In this document: positions 58,438 to 64,000 of the stretch, one piece after another
Layout: each line of letters begins with the position of its first letter
Position numbering within the stretch: the first letter of the stretch is position 1
From: Caballeronia fortuita
Lineage (GTDB): Bacteria > Pseudomonadota > Gammaproteobacteria > Burkholderiales > Burkholderiaceae
Reading direction: 5' to 3'
Assembly (NCBI RefSeq): GCF_001544835.2
Contig: NZ_FCNX02000008.1
Location: 248,001 to 312,000, forward strand
DNA: 64,000 nucleotides
The notes under the pieces: model-generated
Told to the model about the DNA's origin: nothing
Database searches by the model: none
Seen by the model: only the letters and a program-made list of their open reading frames with translations
Program-made: the position numbers and the translations under genes

Positions 58438-58970
58438 CGGCGGCGGCCCGGGAGATTACGGCGTTCTGCCGGCGCGCGCAGAAAATCCGCGAGCACGGTT
58501 TCATACAACGCGAGCGCGCCGGGCCTGTGCCGATAGCGATGTTCGTAGAGGCGGCCTTGCCCATCGCAGAACTTCAGCGCGAAATAGTCCGCGAGCAGGT
58601 TGCCTTGCGCTTCCATGTTGTAATCGCAGAGGCGCTTGTCGTCGGCGAGGATGTACGCATACGTCAAGCCGATGCGAAACGCGCCGCGCAGCCGCACCGG
58701 ATAGCCGAGTTGAAACTGCCAGACGTGCGTCATCTCGTGAATGAACCACATGCGATCGGCGATGTCGCAGGCGGAGAAGTCGTCCTGAAAACAGCCGTGC
58801 GGAAAATAGAGGTGGCCGTTGGGGGCCATCGCCGTGCGGCGCGGCTGCAGGCCGAACGGGAGATAGGCGCGCGCATGGACGCGCACACGCGCGTAATCGA
58901 TGGCGTCTTCGAAGACGCAACGGGCGATGGCTCTCTCGCCGCGGGTGAGCGGGCGGGCGGTCCGGTTCAT
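58434..58970 (-). CDS. small HExxH zincin-like protein (eCIS-core/Vgr-related type)
   Basis: A 178-residue protein with a probable zinc-protease motif in MWFIHEMTHVWQFQLGYPVR (HEMTH). The N-terminal run LTRGERAIARCVFEDAIDYA resembles the DUF4157/eCIS-core group, and similar proteins are often annotated Vgr-related. No signal peptide is seen. The third metal ligand may be the Glu/Asp in MEAQGNLLADYFAL. No secretion genes are nearby, so export or effector use is unproven. It overlaps the MocR gene tail-to-tail by four bases. Confidence 0.75.
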   Translation of the reverse strand: MNRTARPLTRGERAIARCVFEDAIDYARVRVHARAYLPFGLQPRRTAMAPNGHLYFPHGCFQDDFSACDIADRMWFIHEMTHVWQFQLGYPVRLRGAFRIGLTYAYILADDKRLCDYNMEAQGNLLADYFALKFCDGQGRLYEHRYRHRPGALALYETVLADFLRAPAERRNLPGRRR

Positions 58971-58999
58971 GCACGCATCATAACGGGGCGAATCGCCCT

Positions 59000-59027
59000 C
59001 TTGAAATCCGCCGATGTGCCCTTATAT
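59000..59027 (+). promoter_or_regulatory. sigma-32-type heat-shock promoter of htpG
   Basis: CTTGAAA at 59000-59006 and CCCTTATAT at 59019-59027 fit the heat-shock pattern CTTGAAA-N12-14-CCCCATNT. The leader would be about 75 bases. Confidence 0.6.
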
Positions 59028-59106
59028 CGGACAAATTCGGCCAGCAGGCCAAAGGGCCAACCACAGGCCAACGCATCCGCATCAACGAAATCAAAGAGGA
59101 ACCGAC

Positions 59107-61011
59107 ATGGCGCAAGAAACCATGAGCTTTCAGGCAGAAGTAAAGCAGCTTCTGCATCTGATGATCCATTCGCTCTACAGCAACAAGGAAATCTTTCTTC
59201 GCGAACTGATCTCCAACGCATCCGACGCCGCGGACAAGCTGCGCTTCGAAGCCATCGAGAACAGCGCGCTCTACGAGAGCGATCCGGATCTGCGTATCCG
59301 CGTGTCGTTCGACAAGGCCGCGCGCACCGTCACCATCGACGACAACGGCATCGGCATGAGCCGCGACGAAGCCATCTCGCATCTCGGCACGATCGCGCGC
59401 TCGGGCACCAAGGAATTCTTCTCGAAGCTCTCCGGCGACCAGCAGAAGGACGCGGCGCTGATCGGCCAGTTCGGCGTCGGCTTTTACTCGGGCTTTATCG
59501 TCGCGGACAAGATCACGGTCGAAACGCGCCGCGCCGGATTGCCGGCGAATCAGGGCGTGCGCTGGACGAGCGCGGGCGAGGGCGATTTCGAGGTCGAGGA
59601 CATCGAGCGCGCGCAACGCGGCACGACCATCACGCTGCATCTGCGCGCGGACGAGGACGAATTCCTGTCGACGCATCGGCTGAAGTCGATCATCCAGAAG
59701 TATTCGGATCACGTCGCGCTGCCCATCCTGATGAAGAAGGAAGAATGGGACGCGGAAAAGAGCGAGATGGTCACGAAGGACGAGGACGAGACCGTCAACC
59801 AGGCGAGCGCGCTCTGGACGCGTCCGAAGAACGACATCACGGACGAGCAGTACAAGCAGTTCTATCAGCACATCTCGCACGATCACGACGATCCGCTCGC
59901 GTGGACGCATAACCGCGTCGAAGGCCGCAGCGAGTACACGCAACTGCTGTACGTGCCGAAGCACGCGCCATTCGATCTGTGGAACCGCGAGCATCGCGGC
60001 GGCTTGAAGCTGTACGTGAAGCGCGTGTTCATCATGGACGACGCCGAGCAGTTGCTGCCCGCGTATCTGCGCTTCGTGAAGGGCGTCGTCGATTCCGCGG
60101 ATCTGCCGCTCAACGTATCGCGTGAAATCCTGCAGGAAAGCCGCGACGTGAAGGCGATCCGCGAAGGCGTGACCAAGCGCGTGCTGTCGATGCTGGAAGA
60201 GATCGCGACGTCGTCGGCGGAAGCCACCGAAGACGCCGGCAAGCAGAAGTATCAGACGTTCTGGAAAGAGTTCGGACAAGTGCTGAAGGAAGGCATCGGC
60301 GAGGACTTCAGCAATCGCGAGCGCATCGCGAAGCTGGTGCGTTTCGCGTCGACGCAAAACGACACCGACGAGCAGAACGTGTCGCTCGCGGATTACGTCG
60401 CGCGCATGAAGCCCGAGCAGACGAAGATCTACTACGTCACCGCCGATAGCTGGCAGGCCGCGAAGAACAGCCCGCATCTCGAAGTGTTCCGCAAGAAGGG
60501 CGTCGAAGTACTGCTGCTGACGGATCGCGTCGACGAATGGATGCTGTCGTTCCTCAACGAGTTCGATGGCAAGCCGCTGCAAAGCGTCGCGCGCGGCGAC
60601 CTCGATCTCGGCGCGCTCGACGACGAGGAAAAGCAGCAACAGGAGAAGGTCGGCGAGGAAATGAAGCCGCTCGTCGAAAAGATGAAGGAAGCGCTCGAAG
60701 GCAAGGCGAAGGACGTGCGCCTCACGTTCCGCCTCACCGATTCGCCGAGCTGCCTCGTCGCCGATGAAGGTGACATGAGCGGCTATCTGCAGCGCATGCT
60801 GAAGGCGGCGGGGCAGAACGCGCCGCAAGCGGAGCCGATTCTCGAAGTGAATCCGGAGCATCCGCTCGTGAAGGCGCTGAATGCGGATAACGCCAATTTC
60901 GTCGATTGGTGCCACCTGCTGTTCGATCAGGCATTGCTCGCCGAAGGCGGTGCGCTGGAAGATCCGGCGAGCTTCGTGAAGAGGACGAATGCGCTGTTGC
61001 TCGCGCGATAG
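59107..61011 (+). CDS. htpG: molecular chaperone HtpG (Hsp90)
   Basis: A 634-residue ATP-dependent chaperone of normal family length. The ATPase domain has [34 protein letters not shown] and the lid [15 protein letters not shown]. The middle domain has [20 protein letters not shown] and [20 protein letters not shown]. The C-terminal dimer domain follows. The start at 59107 ([19 protein letters not shown]) matches the family and follows AAAGAGGAACC. Heat-shock control is suggested by the upstream promoter. Confidence 0.97.
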   Translation: MAQETMSFQAEVKQLLHLMIHSLYSNKEIFLRELISNASDAADKLRFEAIENSALYESDPDLRIRVSFDKAARTVTIDDNGIGMSRDEAISHLGTIARSGTKEFFSKLSGDQQKDAALIGQFGVGFYSGFIVADKITVETRRAGLPANQGVRWTSAGEGDFEVEDIERAQRGTTITLHLRADEDEFLSTHRLKSIIQKYSDHVALPILMKKEEWDAEKSEMVTKDEDETVNQASALWTRPKNDITDEQYKQFYQHISHDHDDPLAWTHNRVEGRSEYTQLLYVPKHAPFDLWNREHRGGLKLYVKRVFIMDDAEQLLPAYLRFVKGVVDSADLPLNVSREILQESRDVKAIREGVTKRVLSMLEEIATSSAEATEDAGKQKYQTFWKEFGQVLKEGIGEDFSNRERIAKLVRFASTQNDTDEQNVSLADYVARMKPEQTKIYYVTADSWQAAKNSPHLEVFRKKGVEVLLLTDRVDEWMLSFLNEFDGKPLQSVARGDLDLGALDDEEKQQQEKVGEEMKPLVEKMKEALEGKAKDVRLTFRLTDSPSCLVADEGDMSGYLQRMLKAAGQNAPQAEPILEVNPEHPLVKALNADNANFVDWCHLLFDQALLAEGGALEDPASFVKRTNALLLAR

Positions 61012-61034
61012 TTTTTTTGCAGTGTTTTGGATGG

Positions 61035-61068
61035 ACGCGCCGCCGGGATACTGGCGGCGCGTTTTTTT
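61035..61068 (+). terminator. htpG terminator
   Basis: A 10-bp stem ACGCGCCGCC / GGCGGCGCGT followed by seven T. Confidence 0.9.
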
Positions 61069-61324
61069 ATTTGCTCTTGCGTTCCTTATTCGACTGAGCG
61101 ACGAGCGATGCCGCCATCTTTCGCGTTTCTTCCGAATACTTCGGGCTTCTCAATGCTTCCGATGCCTTATGTTCCATTGCCGCGCCGGTCTGTTTGCTCG
61201 TGTGGCGCTGCGCGAGAACCGATCCCGCGAAGCTCTTCGCGATCTTCGATGCGTGCGGATCATGCAATGTCTTTTCGGCGATCTCGGTGACTGCTTTCGA
61301 CGACTGTTTCTTGTTGATTGTCAT
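61067..61324 (-). CDS. small lysine/serine/alanine-rich hypothetical protein
   Basis: An 85-residue basic helical protein beginning MTINKKQSSKAVTEIAEKTL, with a central SFAGSVLAQRHTSKQTGAAM and a lysine-rich end (AQSNKERKSK). There is no signal or membrane segment. No family was recognised. It is convergent with htpG, and its stop reaches into the htpG terminator T run. A stress role is only suggested by the neighbour. Confidence 0.65.
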   Translation of the reverse strand: MTINKKQSSKAVTEIAEKTLHDPHASKIAKSFAGSVLAQRHTSKQTGAAMEHKASEALRSPKYSEETRKMAASLVAQSNKERKSK

Positions 61325-61460
61325 AGTCTTGTTTCGTTGATTGTGCGTCTGGACGCCGCGCCTCGGTGATGCAGTGTTCGCGGCAAATCTCCTTATATCC
61401 GTCGATGGCGAGCGATTCCAGCCGAAACGTCCGAATGTCGGGTGCCTCTATAATCGGCCG

Positions 61461-62105
61461 ATGCCCACGCCCAACGATCCCATCGACGCACACTGGCGCG
61501 TCGTCCCGCTTCCTTCTCTTTCCGACGCACAAAAAGACTGGCTCACACGCGGCGGCTCCCTGACCGCGCATCTGCGCACGCTCGGCGCGGTGACGGTCGA
61601 TGTGACGCGCGAAGCCGTCGATATCCCGTGGCGCGACGAATCGAACGCGCTCGATGTCACGCCGCGCACGCCGGTCTGGACGCGCGAAGTCACGCTCAAG
61701 GTCGATGACGTGCCGTTCGTCGTCGCGCATAGCATCGTGCCGCTTTCCGACAGCGCGGGCATCTGGCAATCGATGCGCCGTCTGCGCACGCGTCCGCTCG
61801 CGGAACTGCTTTATAGCGACAGCAGCGTGTCGCGCTCGGTGCTCGTCAGCCGAAGGATTGGCGCGCGGCATCCGCTGTATCGGCTGGCACGCATGCAAAC
61901 GGATGAACGACCGCACGCGCTTGTCGCACGCCGTTCGGTGTTCGAGCGGCACGGTGCGCCGCTGATGGTTACCGAATGCATGCTCGATGCGCTGTGGTCG
62001 CGGCTCGCCGTATCGGATGGCAAGCGGCATCATCGGGAACATGTGCGTTCGTACGATCACCTGCGCTCGCATGCGAAGCGCGTCGTGCGTGGCGAGGCGA
62101 AATGA
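61461..62105 (+). CDS. ubiC: chorismate lyase
   Basis: A 214-residue cytosolic enzyme that cleaves chorismate to 4-hydroxybenzoate and pyruvate, the entry step of ubiquinone synthesis. It has [20 protein letters not shown], the arginine-containing [20 protein letters not shown] and the active-site glutamate near [21 protein letters not shown] at 61449-61454 lies just before the ATG, giving a very short leader or pointing to another start. The stop overlaps the next start (ATGA). Confidence 0.92.
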   Translation: MPTPNDPIDAHWRVVPLPSLSDAQKDWLTRGGSLTAHLRTLGAVTVDVTREAVDIPWRDESNALDVTPRTPVWTREVTLKVDDVPFVVAHSIVPLSDSAGIWQSMRRLRTRPLAELLYSDSSVSRSVLVSRRIGARHPLYRLARMQTDERPHALVARRSVFERHGAPLMVTECMLDALWSRLAVSDGKRHHREHVRSYDHLRSHAKRVVRGEAK

Positions 62106-62584
62106 AACTCGCGGGATTCGAACCCGTCGGCGATGCCGCGACGCATACGCTCATCCTCGGCAGTTTTCCCGGCGTCGCGTCGCTGGCGGCGACGCAGTAT
62201 TATGCGCATCCACGTAATCAGTTCTGGCGGCTCGTGGGCGCGGCGATCGGCGAATCGCTGCACGAACTGCGCTACGACGAGCGCCTCACGCGCTTGATGA
62301 AGCATGGCATCGGTTTATGGGACGTGCTCGCCGCGTGCGAGCGCGAGGGCAGTCTCGACGCGGCGATCCGCAACGCTTCGCCCAACGACTTCGCCGTGTT
62401 CCACACACGCTTCCCCGCGCTGCGCAAGGTCTGCTTCAACGGCAAGACTTCCGGCAAGTTCGCGCCCGTCCTCGCTGCGGCGGGTTACGCGACGCTCGTG
62501 CTGCCGTCGTCGAGCGCGGCCAATGCTATCCTCTCGTTCGATCAGAAACTGCGCATCTGGCGCGACATCCTCACCACACAATGA
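62102..62584 (+). CDS. DNA-deoxyinosine glycosylase (uracil-DNA glycosylase superfamily)
   Basis: A 160-residue repair enzyme of the MUG-like hypoxanthine-DNA glycosylase group. Motif 1 is [20 protein letters not shown], followed by [10 protein letters not shown] and then [20 protein letters not shown]. Motif 2 is [13 protein letters not shown]. It would remove deaminated adenine from DNA. It is coupled to ubiC by an ATGA overlap and to the next gene by another, so the three are one operon. Confidence 0.9.
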   Translation: MKLAGFEPVGDAATHTLILGSFPGVASLAATQYYAHPRNQFWRLVGAAIGESLHELRYDERLTRLMKHGIGLWDVLAACEREGSLDAAIRNASPNDFAVFHTRFPALRKVCFNGKTSGKFAPVLAAAGYATLVLPSSSAANAILSFDQKLRIWRDILTTQ

Positions 62585-63474
62585 CGAATCTCATCAAGCG
62601 CGCGTCGGCGGAAGCACGCGCGTTCGGCCGCAAGAAAGACCACGCCAAATCCAAACGCGATCGCGACGACGACGATCTCGCGAACGCGCCGCGCATCGAC
62701 GCGCCGCGCAAGCCGCGCTTCGCGCCCGTGACGTTCTCCGAAGAAGGCGGCGTGCGCTTTCTGCATTTCGGCACCGAATGGGTGCAGGGCGCGATGCGTC
62801 TCAAGAAGCCCGATCACATCGAACTCGAATACGCGCAGCAGATGATGGCATGGCTGCTGTTCGTCGAGACACCCGAGCGCATCGTGCAACTCGGGCTCGG
62901 CGCGGCCGCGCTCACGAAGTTCTGCTATCGCTTTCTGAAGCGCGCGAAAGTGGAAGCGGTCGAGCTGAATCCGGCCGTCGTGATCGCCGCGCGCGCGATG
63001 TTCGAACTGCCTTACGACGACGCGCGCCTGACCGTCACCGAGCGCGACGCGTGGGAGTTCGTCAACGATCGCGCGAACCACGGGACGATCGGCGCATTGC
63101 AGATCGATATATACGACGCCACCGCGCGCGGCCCCGTGCTCGATAGCGTGTCGTTCTATCGCGCGTGCCGCGCCTGTCTGACGCCCGAGGCCGGCGTCGT
63201 CACCATCAACCTGTTCGGCGATCATCCGAGCTTCGTGCGCAACATGCGGCATCTGAACGAAGCGTTCGATCGTCGCGTGATCGCGCTGCCCGAAGTGCAC
63301 GACGGCAATCGCGTCGCGCTCGCCTTCGCCGGTCCCGCGCTCGACGTGCCGTTCGCCGCGCTGGAAACACGCGCGAAGCTGATCGAAGCGCAACTCGATC
63401 TGCCCGCGCGCAAGTGGGTGAAGGGGCTCGCGCAGAGTGCGGGCGTCGCAGTGGGCGGCTCGTTCTCGATCTGA
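62581..63474 (+). CDS. spermidine-synthase-like methyltransferase-fold protein
   Basis: A 297-residue protein with the spermine/spermidine synthase fold. It has RIVQLGLGAAALTKFCYRFL (glycine-rich motif I), VEAVELNPAVVIAARAMFEL (acidic ligand), and GALQIDIYDATARGPVLDSV. A ~45-residue lysine/arginine/aspartate-rich N-terminal tail precedes it. The active-site Asp of true spermidine synthases is not obvious in the DIYDA run, so polyamine synthesis is uncertain. The start overlaps the glycosylase stop (ATGA). Confidence 0.85.
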   Translation: MTNLIKRASAEARAFGRKKDHAKSKRDRDDDDLANAPRIDAPRKPRFAPVTFSEEGGVRFLHFGTEWVQGAMRLKKPDHIELEYAQQMMAWLLFVETPERIVQLGLGAAALTKFCYRFLKRAKVEAVELNPAVVIAARAMFELPYDDARLTVTERDAWEFVNDRANHGTIGALQIDIYDATARGPVLDSVSFYRACRACLTPEAGVVTINLFGDHPSFVRNMRHLNEAFDRRVIALPEVHDGNRVALAFAGPALDVPFAALETRAKLIEAQLDLPARKWVKGLAQSAGVAVGGSFSI

Positions 63475-63697
63475 TCGCGCACGCGCCGGGCCGGGAGGCG
63501 CGTTCCGGCCCTTTGGCGTCAAGCAGAAAGACAAGAAAAGCAGAGACATCTGAATAGTCGGGATTGTCCCTGATTTGAGCGCTTTTTATCGGTCCATATA
63601 CTCCCTCTGTTATTTCGGGGTGCTTTCAGCGCATGTCTACCCGACGACCGGCATCCCGCCGGGCTCGCAATAACGACAAAACAAGAGGAGACCGTTC

Positions 63698-63946
63698 ATG
63701 GCTCACGAAGCTGCGACCGGCACCGGACAACCGCGCAACAAGCACTGGCTTTGGCTTCTGATCCTTCCTTGGATCGGTGTGGTATGGGTGCCGTTTTACA
63801 ACAAGATCGAGCCCGTTCTGTGGGGCTTTCCGTACTTTTACTGGTATCAGCTTCTGTGGGTGCTGATCAGCGCAGTCATCACCGCCGTCGTCTATAAGAA
63901 AACCAAGGCGCTGCCCTCGGGACGAAAGAACGGAGGTGCGCGATGA
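63698..63946 (+). CDS. DUF3311 small membrane protein
   Basis: An 82-residue inner-membrane protein with two helices (WLWLLILPWIGVVWVPFYNK and YWYQLLWVLISAVITAVVY). This is the DUF3311 pattern, a partner gene placed directly before sodium:solute symporters. AAGAGGAG precedes the ATG. The stop overlaps the symporter start (ATGA), which implies coupled translation. Confidence 0.9.
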   Translation: MAHEAATGTGQPRNKHWLWLLILPWIGVVWVPFYNKIEPVLWGFPYFYWYQLLWVLISAVITAVVYKKTKALPSGRKNGGAR

Positions 63947-64000
63947 TGAACGGCACTGCAACTTTCGTCTTCGTTCTCTTCTTCGTCGGCGTCACGATTC
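63943..64000 (+). CDS. sodium:solute symporter, N-terminal start only (cut at window edge)
   Basis: Only 19 residues are present (MMNGTATFVFVLFFVGVTI), the first helix of a membrane protein. The call rests on the DUF3311 gene just upstream, which is nearly always followed by an SSS-family symporter (monocarboxylate or similar). The start is ATG 63943 or 63946, after CGGAGGTGCG. Confidence 0.7.
   Translation, partial: MMNGTATFVFVLFFVGVTI

Overview
The window reads as chromosomal DNA of a GC-rich betaproteobacterium of the Burkholderiaceae, most like Paraburkholderia or Caballeronia. The reasons are the codon use, the htpG-ubiC neighbourhood, the oxalate operon (oxlT-oxc-frc), the topoisomerase IV pair and the set of small stress proteins. 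Genus is inferred from content, not from a search. No prophage, insertion sequence, CRISPR array or rRNA was seen; one tRNA (Arg, CCU) is present.

Layout. 1-6.4 kb: the cut N-terminus of a periplasmic sensor, a NitT/TauT-type ABC transporter without a binding protein, a hicAB toxin-antitoxin pair with a perfect palindrome in its promoter, and two paralogous lipoproteins. 6.6-23.5 kb: a stress island holding an rpoN (sigma-54) gene away from its usual lptB/hpf setting, two sigma-54 activators with almost identical recognition helices, trehalose-6-phosphate synthase, and about a dozen small envelope or disordered proteins (DUF883, BON, PA2169-type, DUF4142, DUF1488, glycine-zipper, PfpI, PEBP). 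Ten well-formed -24/-12 elements, all with GG-N10-GC spacing, lie in front of transcription units here, including rpoN itself. This is the most interesting feature of the window: an apparently self-contained, autoregulated sigma-54 stress regulon.

23.6-29.8 kb: a diguanylate cyclase with a duplicated sensor, a TetR regulator and a divergent shikimate/quinate dehydrogenase - 3-dehydroshikimate dehydratase pair. 29.9-40.5 kb: tRNA-Arg, the oxalate operon with a FixL-like PAS protein, NAD(P) transhydrogenase pntAB, a DUF4239 protein, a methyltransferase and rubredoxin. 40.7-48.8 kb: a DUF4399 protein, Uup, ParE, ParC and a HigBA-like pair. 48.9-58.97 kb: a CopD-like membrane protein, a GGDEF-EAL protein bordered by 12-bp tandem repeats, and a minus-strand amino-acid-type cluster (PhzF, RidA, aminotransferase, EamA, VOC) divergent from a MocR regulator with direct-repeat operators, then a small HExxH protein. 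59-64 kb: htpG with a sigma-32-type promoter, ubiC, a DNA glycosylase and a spermidine-synthase-like protein joined by ATGA overlaps, then DUF3311 and the start of a sodium:solute symporter that runs off the right edge.

All assignments come from reading the sequence; no homology search was run.
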